From Ascaphus truei (lineage: Eukaryota; Chordata; Amphibia; Anura; Ascaphidae), in NCBI GenBank assembly GCA_036426205.1, contig WSYH01000846.1:62001-126000 (forward strand): 64,000 nt of DNA, in the 5' to 3' direction. Shown here one piece after another: positions 42,300 through 52,830 of this stretch; position 1 is the first letter of the stretch, and each line of letters begins with the position of its first letter. Both the position numbers and the translations under genes were made by a program. The notes beneath the pieces were generated by a model. It had not been told where the DNA came from. It saw only the letters and a program-made list of their open reading frames with translations, and ran no database searches.

Positions 42300-43994
42300 T
42301 ACCTGAACCAGTACTGTATGCTGATGTTTTCCGGCCGTACAGTATACTGTGTAATAAACCCGAAAAAAATAAAACTATGCATTTATTCTACATGTACAGT
42401 ATCACTTACATTGTGTGTCTTCTACAGTATATAGTGCCAGTACATACAGTACAGTACAGTTTGTGTATTTCTATTCTTCAATTTTTTTTGTACTCTAACA
42501 GTATACTGAGCATGTCTACAGTATACAGTATAGTGCAGTATGCCTCGAAATTCTAGAAACACTGTATTTTGTTACACTATCAAAGGAGCAAATGGAAACA
42601 ATGTGAGACAAATCAATATGTTCTTTTATTGGTGGAGTAAGTACAAAAACATTTTTTTACAAATACTGTACAATGTTGAAACATTTTAAGTGCACAGCAA
42701 TTCAAAACATCAACAGGTGTATGGTTTACTGCTACATGTGTGAAAACATTTGTCAGTCAGTATGGTTTTCAGTCACATGTTTTAAAAGCAAATTCTTAAT
42801 TCACAAAAAAAGCAAAATGCAATAAATCCTTTATTAAAGAACAACCAAGTCAATACATACTGTATACTGTACAGTGGGATTGTGTGCAAAACAGTCTGCA
42901 CCACTACAGTCCTCGACCCAAAATACAATACATTCTTTAATATCTTTAAAATATAAATATATAAATATCATTTTAAATAATCCATTCTGTGGGTCTGAGC
43001 GGGTTGAAATTTGCCTGGTCCTCATGCGGAAGGACCCTTGCCATAGTGGCCAAATATCAGCCTTCCACGTCCCCCAGAACCGGAGATACAAAAATACAGT
43101 TTAAAAGCACAATACAAAAGTGGCTTTTTGTGCCATGCAAGTCAATGGCAGAAACCTAAACTTTACCATTACCCTGACTCCGTTCTATTGCCATGAGAGG
43201 GTCGCTATTTGCCATACAATCCTGCCGGAACTAGGACTACATGGTGACCGAATCTGAGCCCTCTAGGTTTAACAGAACCGGAGTTATGGGTTCCAGGTTT
43301 CTGCTCATTCTGACTTAGCCGTTTCAAAGCAGCGCGGCTTTCTCCGCCATTACGGTCAATGGTAGGACCCTCCTCGCCGGCGTGACCCTTTCTCATCGCC
43401 ATTACTGGTCGGACCCTGTTGGGGTCAAGTGAGGGGGTCCCTAACATCTATGGGCAAAATTAATTTTATTTCTAGGTGCCCTAGAACAGAAGTTCCCACG
43501 CCAATTGGCCGTGAACTTGACTGAGGCCCTAGTTCCCACACCAATTGCGCGATCATAGCTCTTTTTTGACAAAGTTGCCGATCTTGTGGCTTTGCGGTCT
43601 GGCAGTAAAAAAACACACATTAACATCTCCTTTATTTATGTACAGTACAGCAGGTCAAAACATGTACAGTACAGTAGAGTACAATACAGTCCAGTGCAAC
43701 AGTATGGTCTTACCTGTGATTACAAAAAAAATGTTATTCTTATAATGCAGTATACAAACGAAACATCTCCTTTATTAAAGAAACATATAGTATACCAGTA
43801 CAGTACAGTGGGATGGTGCGCAACACTGTCAGTCAGACCTGCACCAGTACAGTCCTCGAGGGCAGCAAACAGGGCAGGTTTTCAGGACAACATTTAAAAC
43901 CGTGCCTGTTTGCGACACAACAACATCTCCTTTTTTTAAGTACAGCAGGTCAAAACATGTACAGTACAATACAGTTCAACACAACAGTATGGTC
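42300..43994. other. Copy B non-coding centre between convergent genes
   Basis: No gene. It contains one inverted unit of the AATAAA array (42615-42690), many CAGTA pentamers, and an apparently foreign GC-richer block (about 42910-43610) lying between two TGCACCA-TACAGTCCTCGA segments (42895-42915 and 43838-43860). Direct repeats of ACATCTCCTTT ... CAGCAGGTCAAAACATGTAC ... CAGTATGGTCTTAC lie at 43624-43715 and 43922-43999. Confidence 0.5.
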
Positions 43995-45337
43995 TTACAG
44001 AAAGTCCTCCACATTGTCCGTCCATGCCCGATTCCTTGCATGGCGCAAAACGCCATTAATGCAGTCTCGAACGCCTTTCATTACAGGATCTGTAACTGCA
44101 TTAAAGTGCCGCATTTCATCCACAATGTTTTTCCTTAAATTGACAGGAAGCACCTTTTTTACGCGATTCCCATCGTAGTTCACTTTGAAGGCCCAGTCGC
44201 AGTACAAAGAGTAGGGAACATGGTGCTTAAAATGAACAAGGCATACTTGTGGGGTGCACCAGCACTCTTCACCCTATACCTCTCCCTGAGGGTCGGTGGC
44301 AGATCGCACAGGGTGATGTCGGGCACTGTATCAATGCGAGCGGGTGTAGGTCTTTTGGGAGCAGGTGTGCTTGAGGCGACGGGCGATGGTAGGTTGTCTG
44401 GGAGGAAGCTTTCCTCCGGTCTTGGTCGCAGTGTTGTCTCCTGGCGTGGTTTTGACGGGGTTATCATGTCCTCCTCAACGGCATACATGTACACTACATC
44501 TTCTGGTGGAAGGGGTGCACTTGGTGATGGAAGGGGGTCGAAGGTCCCATTCATCACATCCATGTCACCCCCCTGCTCCGGCGTCGGGGAAACAGGGACA
44601 TTAGCACTGAGCAAATAATGTATGCCCGCTATGTCAGCCTCTATCTTCTCAATCCGTCGATCCATCCATTGATCCATTTGTAGCATCCGTTGCTCCACAT
44701 TTAGCATTGTCTCCAGAAGCAGATCTATCTTTGCCAGCACAATAGAATTCCCGGGGAGATCCACAGTAATCCCATTCAGCATCCGGTCTAACGAGCTGAT
44801 TCTTATGCATGGGGTCTTGACATCTGGGGGGATGGGTGCAACGGATGATGAGATGGGGGTTCCATGGACAGAAGCGGCATCGAGGAAGAGTGGAGGAGGT
44901 GACCTGTGGATACCTGGTAGAGGAGAAGCGGCAGCGTCGTCGAAGAGCAAAGGAGAAAGTGACCCGTGGATTTCAGAGGCGGTGGCGTCGTCGGATGGAA
45001 CTGGAGCAGATGGGGGTGGAGAAGACGGGCTGAAGATTTCTGGGACAGCTACAGCAGAGTCATCGAAGTGTATGTGAGGAAGTGGTCTGCGGGCTCGATG
45101 GGTTGGCTGCCAATCGTTTTGCGTCTAGAGTACATCACCGTATATCTTCTTGACATAATAAGGCTTACGTCTAAGAAAACCCTTAGCCTTTGGGGTCAGC
45201 AGAAGGTTTTCTTTATTGGCCTTAGCCTGTCGCTTTGGCCTTGGCGTGGAAACGGCAACCGCCTTTCGCTTTTTCAGCTTTACAGGCACGGCAGAGGCGA
45301 GTAGGTTCTTGCGTCCATAGAATCGGGTTTGCTCCAT
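43995..45337 (-). pseudogene. Copy B BEN-like/coiled-coil accessory gene
   Basis: The start ATG is the complement of 45335-45337 (MEQTRFYGRKNLL). A basic NLS-like N terminus (VKLKKRKAVAVSTPRPKRQA, KANKEN) is followed by one in-frame TAG at 45125-45127. Proline/aspartate repeats (FDD-AAA-EIHRSP type) and a heptad/coiled region around LETMLNVEQRMLQMDQWMDR follow, then a Ser/Pro-rich linker, TVPDITL and LRERYRVK. A frameshift near 44255 leads into the BEN-like domain (44207-43995): CDWAFKVNYDGNRVKKVLPV, LRKNIVDEM, RDCINGVLRHARNR. It diverges from the transposase across 45338-45874. Apart from one stop and one frameshift the gene is whole, which suggests recent decay. BEN is tentative; no other domain fits better. 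Confidence 0.6.
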
Positions 45338-45874
45338 GGAAGCAGGTGGCACAATGCAGTATCTGGACAAGGGCAAGTTCAGATACAGATCATCGAGTGT
45401 TGGGCTTTGCAAAGTGTGTGACCTTTTATGCATGGCGACCAGGTACAGGTGTTGAAAGTGGAAACAGAAAAAAGAATGGTGTAAAACAGCGCTAGTATAT
45501 AAATTAAAACACTTATATGTTAAAAAACTGGCAGCCAGGTAAACACTGACAGTACAGTCAGTCAAAGCACAATTAGAAAAAAAGAAGAACCGGCGCCACA
45601 GTGAATAATGAAAACCAAACCAATAGAATGTAATGTCCAAATGGAGTCCTATTAAAGTTGGTAATCAAGGATGCTCACGTCAACGATGTGATATGAAAAA
45701 AAGAAGAAAAACAAATTATGGTGCAGTAACTCAAAGTTAAAGTGGGCGTACTCTAATGTGAGTCATTACCGTATAAATACACGATCCATTTTGTGGATTG
45801 ACTGCACATTGAATACACATCGACTAAACATCGAATACACATTCTTGTGTTTTTATTTCTTTCTACTCGCAGCA
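45338..45874. promoter_or_regulatory. Copy B divergent intergenic region with insertion
   Basis: The shared upstream region of the BEN-like gene (-) and transposase (+). Landmarks conserved with 17921-18173 are GGCAAGTTCAGATACAGATC (complement in copy A) and CGTACTCTAATGTGAGTC. An insertion of about 275 bp (45462-45735) separates them, flanked by GTTGAAAGTGG and GTTAAAGTGG, a likely imperfect target duplication. The insertion has no coding capacity. Confidence 0.5.
45462..45735. mobile_element. Short insertion in the divergent promoter region
   Basis: Absent from the corresponding place in copy A (near 18050). Bordered by GAAAGTGG/TAAAGTGG repeats. Read in reverse it ends T-rich, like the tails of the PLE-type repeats in this window. 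The family is unknown. Confidence 0.45.
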
Positions 45875-47732
45875 ATGCCTGTCAAAAAGATTTCAAAGGA
45901 GCTCAGCATGCGAATTAAGGAGATATACACGAATGGACACCGAATTGCTGCTATCCAACGCTGGTTAGCTGCTTCTGGCATCGATGTGTCAGCAACCACC
46001 GTGTGCTATCATGCACATGGAAAAAACAGAGACCGCAAAAGGGCACCAAGGGTAACTAACGCGTAAGTATATTTATAAAACTTAACAAAAAAAAATATAT
46101 AGAAAACTGTTCTGTACTGTTCATACTCATCTACAGTACAGTTCTGTATCTACAGAAATATTGTTGTTATTTCTGTTGATTTATATTACAACATAGTTTG
46201 TATATTTGTATTTATATTACAACTGTATATTTTTTGTATATTTGTATTTATATTACAACAGTATATATATTTTGTATATTTATATTTATAGTACAACAGT
46301 GTATATTTTTTGTCAATTTGTATTTACATTACAACAGTATATATATATTTTGTATATTTATATTTATAGTACAACAGTATATATTTTTTGTATATTTGTA
46401 TTTATATTACAGCAGTATATATATAGTGTATATTTATATTTATAGTACAACAGTATAGATTTTTTGTATATTTGTATTTATATTACAGCAGTATATATAT
46501 ATTTTGTATATTTATATTTATAGTACAACAGTATATATATGATGTATATTTATATTTATATTACAACATTATATTTATATACATTTTATATTGCTGCATA
46601 TTAATAAAACAATATATTTTCTTTACATTGTAGGGAGACAACTCTTCTGGTGGACAAAATAAGTGAGGAGAATGATGAGATTAGTGCATTAAGGGTTAAA
46701 AACACTCTGCAGGAAAAGCACAATGTGACTGTATCCGAGAGCATCCTAAAGAAAATGAGACGCAGCATTGGATGGAAATATGGACGTGTGAGGTTAGTAC
46801 TGGACAGTACAGGAGGTTAAAGTGTTGTTTAGGAAACTGTACTGTACTGTACTGTGCCGCTAATTTTTTTTATTCCTTGTCATTACAGAGTGTACCCCAT
46901 GATACGGGACGCAAACAAAATCAAGAGAGTGGTCCAGGCCCAGGCATGGATCGACAGTGGGGAGACTTTCCAGGATTGCATCTTCACCGATAAGTCTACT
47001 GTGTCGCTGGAGAGATTTGCAAGGTTTGCGTTCCACAAAAAAGGCCGCATATCTTTGAAGCCGCGGCCAAAACACCCTGTGAAGCTGCATGTGTGGGGTG
47101 CCATCTCTAGGCATGGACCGGGATGCATTGTCATCTTTGAAGGTAAAATGTATCAAATATAATGTCGCCTAATGCACTGTACTTTACTAGTGTTGCCTTA
47201 CTGTATGCACTGTACTGTACTATTGTGCAGTTTTTTGAGCACTTTTCTTTTCTTGCTATAGGAATCATGAATAAAACTTTCTTCCAAGACAGCATTGTGC
47301 CCGAGATAGTGCAATATATCACACACGAGTTCCCCTATGGTCACCGCTTCTACCAGGACAACGATCTGAAGAACACCGCGTCAACAGCGCATATCCTTGA
47401 GCGCGGCATCAACTGGGTGAAGACGCCAGCGGAGTAAGTGCAGTAGACCGTGTCCCATTTTTGTTCCCCACTGTTTTTAGCTCTTAAACCAATTGTCCTT
47501 TTTTTCCAATGCCAGATCGCCAGACTTCAATCCGATCGAAATGGTCTGGCATCAGCTGAAGGACCATATCCGGAAAGTGGCGAAACCCTCCAAAAAGGAC
47601 GAGTTGTTGAAAGGCATAATGAGTTTTTGGAACGATGTACTCACCGTGGAACGCTGCAATAAATATATAGACCATATTGCCACAGTGTTGCCCATTGTCA
47701 TTGCACGTAATGGGCAAGCATCAGGAAAGTAG
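45875..47732 (+). CDS. Tc1-like transposase, five exons, apparently intact
   Basis: Exons 45875-46062, 46634-46792, 46889-47142, 47262-47433 and 47516-47732, all with GT donors and AG acceptors, total 990 nt and join in frame to 329 residues plus stop. The enzyme would cut and paste the element. Exon 1 holds a helix-turn-helix (MPVKKISKELSMRIKEIY...). The DDE domain has D150 (IFTDKS), D233 (FYQDND) and E266 (SPDFNPIEMVWHQLK), giving 32 residues between the second D and the E instead of the 34 of classical Tc1. KTPAESPDFNPIE is a spelling of a broad Tc1-like lineage. Copies A and C share the intron positions, so the introns are old. K151, L236 and N238 replace E, P and H of the other copies, next to catalytic residues, so activity is uncertain. 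Exon 1 could be preceded by an untranslated exon (CTCGCAG before the ATG). Confidence 0.8.
46190..46615. repeat. AT-rich tandem repeat in transposase intron 1
   Basis: Repeats of about 36-40 bp of the form TTTGTATATTTATATTTATA, GTACAACAGTATATAT. The same array opens the second duplication unit at 52524-52800. Its translated Tyr/Ile-rich frames are artefacts. Confidence 0.85.
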
Positions 47733-48189
47733 TACTGTGCTGTAGTATTGTAAGTACAGTATGATACAGGTAAGTATGGCACAGAGTTTTTCTTTCCCAA
47801 TAGTCAGAGTATACAGTAGTTACAGTTTTTTCTTTACAGAGAGAGCAGCACCAGCCATCATGTTACAGTGCACAGTATTTAACAGTAGTCACCGTATACA
47901 GTAGTTCCAATATAGACTAGTTTGACAGTGCCTACAGTACTAACTGCACTAATTTTTTGTTTTCATGTCGTTTCAGGAAAAAAGGCTGGCCTGGCCTGGG
48001 GGGAGGATTGGTTTAGTGTCCAGTCAAAACTGTTGTGTACAGTTAAATGTACAGTATATAAACAGCTGTATTGATGTACACAAAACCTCTCCTCTCTCAA
48101 TGAACTACTGTACTGTTCACAGAATGAGTAACAAGATACAGACGGAAAAAATAATATTTCTATATATAGAGTACTCTCTGGAGGTGTCT

Positions 48190-48543
48190 GGCTAAAATAC
48201 AGTACTGTAGTTTGTGTGTACGTGGGGGAGGGATGAAGGATTAGTTGTGCTGCAGTTCAAAGAAATTACATACTGTAGAGTACTGTTCTGTAATTTCAAA
48301 AGGCAGTTCATCATAATAATTTGATCAATAAACCCCCAAATACAGTACGTACATAAAAGCAAGTCACTTTAACTCCCTGTGCCTCAGGCCACCAAAACAC
48401 ACAGTAGATTGTTAGCTCCACCGGACAGGCAGGGACCTGTGCCTGCAAAATGTACATGCAAAGCGCTATGTACAGTATACAGTACTGTAACAAAACCTCT
48501 TCTCTTCTCAATGAACTACTGTACAGTTCAGGAATGGAAAACA

Positions 48544-48636
<93 letters not shown>

Positions 48637-49500
48637 ATATATATATATATCATATTATTATACAGTACATTACAGTATATATTTTATAATATTCATATAA
48701 ATGTCCTTTTTTCATGTATCTCCATGTTTTACAAATGTTGTAAATGTTTCTTCTCTCCGATTTCAATCTGCCAGAAGAATTTAATAAAGGCTGCAGTATG
48801 TATTATTCATAATTATGTTTTCTTTGTATTTTTTTTTCCCTGATGAAATAAAATAAATATTTATTCACATTCCTGGTTATCGTAATCATTGACAAAAACC
48901 ATACCCCCTCCCCCCTGCCCCGATAGTGTAAGAATGAATGAAAAACACAATGAATCAGTTAATGTTTTTTTACTCTCAATTCTCACAATGCCGTGCACAT
49001 CAGATTTACATTTCAAATTCGAGAGGGGATTTTCCAAATCGTTACCATAACAAAGCCTCAAAGGGTTGGGGGTTGGGTGAGTCAAGCGCGGTAAGCAGCT
49101 AGCTCCCATCTCAAAGAGGCTTAGAGTAAACGCTTGGCGATTGATGCTTGGCTAGGACGGATTAAAAAACAATGACTAACTTCAGAAAATGAATTACTCT
49201 CTTGTCTAGAGTGTCTGGCTAAAATACAGTACTGTAGTTTGTGTGTGCGTGGGGAGGGATGAAGGATTAGTTGTGCTGCAGTCAAAGAAATACATATGTA
49301 CTGTAGAGTACTGTTCTGTAATTTCAAAAGGCAGTTCATCATAATAATTTGATCAATAAACCCCCAAATACAACCCCAAAATACAGTACATAAAAACAAG
49401 TCACTTTAACTCCCTGTGCCTCGGGCACCAAAAACAAACAGTAGATTGTTAGCTCCACCGGACAGGCAGGACCTGTGCCTGCAAAATGTACATGCAAAGC
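48190..49500. repeat. Direct repeat pair of about 290 bp in copy B right region
   Basis: Units 48190-48475 and 49210-49500 are about 1 kb apart and align throughout. The pair is present again in unit 2 of the tandem duplication (54455-54730 and 55470-55770). It could be the trace of a former insertion with terminal repeats or a local duplication. Confidence 0.7.
48545..48660. repeat. (AT)n microsatellite
   Basis: About 110 bp of nearly pure AT with palindromic breaks. The corresponding tract in the second unit is at 54798-54910. Confidence 0.9.
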
Positions 49501-50463
49501 GCATTACAGTATATATTTTTAATTAATATTTATTCCACTTCCACATATTGAATATCGTTTTACAGTAAGATGGTTTTTTGCAGGCTTGTGGAGAAAGGAA
49601 AAATAAAAAAAAGCATCATTTTTTTTTTATTTTAATTTCTTTTTGGTCACTCACTCACTCACTCACTCAGGTACAGTAAGCAAGCAGTGGTGGGCGAAGT
49701 TCCAAGCGCATTGCAGCAAATTAACTGCAGTCAAACAGGATGTTGATTCAAACCAGACACGTTCAAAGGAATGGTGTGGGAGATGTAATGTGTGCAATGA
49801 AATCAAGTTAAAACAAATTTATTGGGAGATCCTCAATTAAAATATACGGTCCTCAATACATAAATCCTATGTTAGCGACGAATTAAAAATAAGTTGAGGA
49901 AGGGTAGACCAAAAACGTATGTATCCCAAATAAATTCTAGGCTACTGTAGCTCTATACCCTCTAAAAGGGCAGGTAAGTATATGCATGATATCAGTGTAT
50001 GGTTTCTAAATGTTTCTAAATGTTTGATACAGTGTGTAGCACTGACATGTGAAAGGAGATACAATATTGCCAAAAGGGTTACTCAAACAATGTCGTAGTG
50101 AGGGTACCCTTTACACTGCTACTATCGTACACGCCTATACATTCAACAATTTTCAAATGAGACATACAGTACAGCACAGTACAGCAGCACAGCACTGCAA
50201 ATGCATGTACTTTAAATTATGCAATTTACAATTACTGCTCGCGCACGACATACTGTGTACTGACGTAGGTTGAACCGCGAAGGTATTAGACTTCAAAGAC
50301 ACAGCTTGCAAACGCCCCCATGAGTTTTTACACGGCATTGCAGTATTGCAGACATCAAAAATAAAATGCTAAAATCGCGGGCGCGAAAAAACGCAATTCA
50401 CTCCGGGCGAAAACGACACAAAACCGCACATAACTGGATAATCGGAAATTCGCGGAGCTAGCC

Positions 50464-50485
50464 GAGTTAGAATAAAGGTTGTCGC
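50464..50485 (-). repeat. Copy B right terminal inverted repeat
   Basis: GTTAGAATAAAGGTTGTCGC, the inverse of the left terminal repeat at 40826-40848 with three mismatches. Its duplicate is at about 56744-56766. Confidence 0.7.
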
Positions 50486-50499
50486 CACTGTACTGTACT

Positions 50500-50620
50500 T
50501 GCACCAATAAAAAAATTGCTCCTTGTTTTTAAACTGTATTCTTCAATGTTTTTACTTAAAGTAACCCATGAATGTTGTTTTACTTACTCCACCAATAAAA
50601 AAATGCTGCTTATTAAATTG
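50500..50620. repeat. AATAAA-rich array, copy E right part
   Basis: Somewhat more than one unit of the 88-95 bp repeat, beginning in CACCAATAAAAAAATTGCT. Confidence 0.75.
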
Positions 50621-51479
50621 TAACTGTTTCATTGTGTCTCCATGGGGGGCATGCGGGTTAGCATGCAACTTACAATCAAAACAGTATAAAATGCATTAAT
50701 AATTTAGTATTATTATTAGAACACACATACTGTATACATGTACAGAATAATGCATACTTTTCATTTTGGGGGTTTTTATTATACAGTACAATATGAAAAA
50801 ATAATTGTATACTTTATGAAAAAAACAGCATACTGTTTCAGGTTTTCTATAAAGCTCACAGTTATTCTACCCTAATCAATAAAAATGGCACTGATTCAAT
50901 TCAGCAGTTGCAAGAATCGTTACAAAAAGCGTTATCCATCGAATTCTCCTCCATTTGCCGTTCTCAGCGTGATGACAAAGTTTCTTTCTGAGGAAGAAAA
51001 ATAAAAGTATTACTGTAATGGTTGTTTCAAATTAGTCTGTCCCCTAAGAAGTTCCTGCAGTCCCCTCGGTCAGTCCCAACAATAATTTTCTCAGAGGGGC
51101 GTCTTTTGTTCACATACACATATGCTCCTATATGTGATGAAACGCATACAGTATGCGTTTCAACAAGCTTCCAATGCGCATGCACCTAGCTTGTCCACCA
51201 TTGTTCAGTATCTACTGTAGAAGCTGCTCAGTCATGATATGCTGGACTACATTTTCGCGAATTGTGACTAAAGAACTAAATAACCATAAGCAAAGCGATT
51301 GATTACAGGAGAATCGCCTTACTGGTGCATTGATATTGATATGGTAAAAAAAGAATTAAATACGGCACTGTACCCACCATAGACGTTGCCATTCTGTGTC
51401 GCCGACCACTGCCAGTCCGTAGTCTTGATTAACACATATTGACAGATGACAGCGGCCCTGCTACACCTGTAGTTGACAT

Positions 51480-52005
51480 CTGATGAACTGGAAGTCGCTT
51501 TGGTACATGCAAGCTTGCTGGTATCGGTACATAAAATCCTGCTCAGGCTGCAGTATCCAGGCGGGGACAGATAGCAAGGGTTTCCGGTCAGCAGGTTTTC
51601 ACTGACGGTCGGACCGTTATTGAAGCCGGTGCTGGCGCTGGCGCATTGCTTGCCTGGGGCTGACGATTCTTAGTTGGTTTTACCATGACCTTGTCGCCTT
51701 TTGAAGTGTCCATGATCAAATACTGTAAAAATCTGGGGCAACACATCAATACAATACCCTCCTCCTGTAACTCCGGGTGCAGGAGCAAACGCAAAAACCA
51801 CAGATCAATACCACAACTTTTCCTTATTGCACGCTTCCACACATGAGCATCGGTGAGAATTTGTAAAAGTCATAATTTCGATAAAATATTGATAAATTTG
51901 ACCAGCTGTGGCCATCTTCATCTGCTGAACTAATTGCTGACCATATAAAATAAGCGTATGTTATGTTTGGTGTTTTTTGACCATGGACTGCAGTGGTGAA
52001 CTCAT
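51480..52005 (-). pseudogene. Copy E forkhead gene, exon 1
   Basis: Starts at the complement of 52003-52005. Nearly the same as 57650-58304 but with several single-base deletions that break the frame repeatedly. Open pieces such as MVKPTKNRQPQASNAPAPAP (51588-51842) and the DPCFFRI-equivalent region can be recognised. The missing bases may be sequence errors rather than true mutations. Confidence 0.6.
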
Positions 52006-52523
52006 ATCTGGAACCTCTCTGGACAATAGAATGAACACTAAGACATTTGCATTAAGTTTTTAAATGAATCGCCTAAATAGATACAGTGTTTTAACTTCTT
52101 CTAGTACAAGGTCAATTCACAAAGGACCACGTGGTGTTTTTTAAACACCTGCAAGTCGACACATTAATGAAGCACATGTAGTGTACACATTAGAATGATA
52201 CCACCATGAATATCTGCCACTTTGCGGATACACGAAGACTGGTAACCAATCAATACATCCAACTATTCTCATTTAACAGATCAAGTGCGGGTGACGCCGG
52301 CATGAATGAGACATGAATACGGCATGAATGTCGCATGAACACTGCATAAATGCGGCGAAGCCGCGTGGCATCCGGAAAAAGTAACCGGAAAATATCCAGA
52401 AGTGTTAAATAAAAGCGGCCGCATAATGCCTGTCCTATCTAATTTGAGGCCAAGAAGCCGATGGGACAATCCGCTACATGGATTACAAAGGACAGAAGAG
52501 AAGACTGAAGAAAACAAAGAGAA

Positions 52524-52800
52524 TTTATATTTATAGTACAACAGTATATATTTTTTGTATATTTATATTTATAATACAACAGTATATATTTTTTGTATAT
52601 TTATATTTATAATATAACAGTATATATTTTTTGTATATTTATATTTATAGTACAACAGTATATATTTTCTGTATATTTATATTTATAGTACAACAGTATA
52701 TATTTTCTGTATATTTATATTTATTGTACAACAGTATATATATGATGTATATTTATATTAAAACATTATATTTATATACATTTTATATTGCTGCATATTA
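52524..52800. repeat. AT-rich intron array at the duplication junction
   Basis: Six or seven units of about 38-40 bp (ACAACAGTATATATTTTTTG, TATATTTATATTTATA), equivalent to 46190-46615. Confidence 0.85.
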
Positions 52801-52830
52801 ATAAAACAATATATTTTCTTTACATTGTAG

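Larger units (their letters stand above)
47733..50463. other. Copy B right non-coding region
   Basis: 2.7 kb without a gene. It contains an (AT)n tract (48545-48655) and a direct repeat of about 290 bp (48190-48475 and 49210-49500; both hold TGTCTGGCTAAAATACAGTA and AGCTCCACCGGACAGGCAGG). (TCAC)n lies at 49647-49670. There are many CAGTA pentamers and, near the end, GGGCGCGAAAAAACGC. Confidence 0.55.
40826..50485 (+). mobile_element. Three-gene Tc1-like transposon, copy B (end to end)
   Basis: About 9.66 kb. The left end reads TGCGGCAGCTTTTATTCTAA and the right end is the complement of TGGCGACAACCTTTATTCTA, imperfect inverted repeats of about 21 bp sharing TTTATTCTAAC. It is inserted within the ACTTACTGTACTCCACC part of an AATAAA-array unit of copy E; TA is the expected target, but extra CAGTA units at the right border blur it. 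Inside are the forkhead gene (+), a non-coding centre, the BEN-like gene (-), the transposase (+) and a 2.75-kb non-coding right region. This is the best evidence that the three genes travel as one element. Later insertions and microsatellites inflate its length. Confidence 0.75.
50486..52430 (-). mobile_element. Three-gene transposon, copy E, right part
   Basis: Continuation of copy E after the inserted copy B: the rest of the AATAAA array (50500-50620), the non-coding segment, the forkhead gene (-) and the terminus AAAAGCGGCCGCATAATGCC near 52410. It then enters the flank also seen at 37210 and 58735. Confidence 0.65.

Noticed and set aside
46190..46615. Tyr/Ile-rich frames resembling membrane proteins
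   Set aside because: They are translations of an AT-rich tandem array inside transposase intron 1.
46190..46615. A CRISPR-like array of regular repeats
   Set aside because: The units are AT-rich satellites without unique spacers, in an animal genome.
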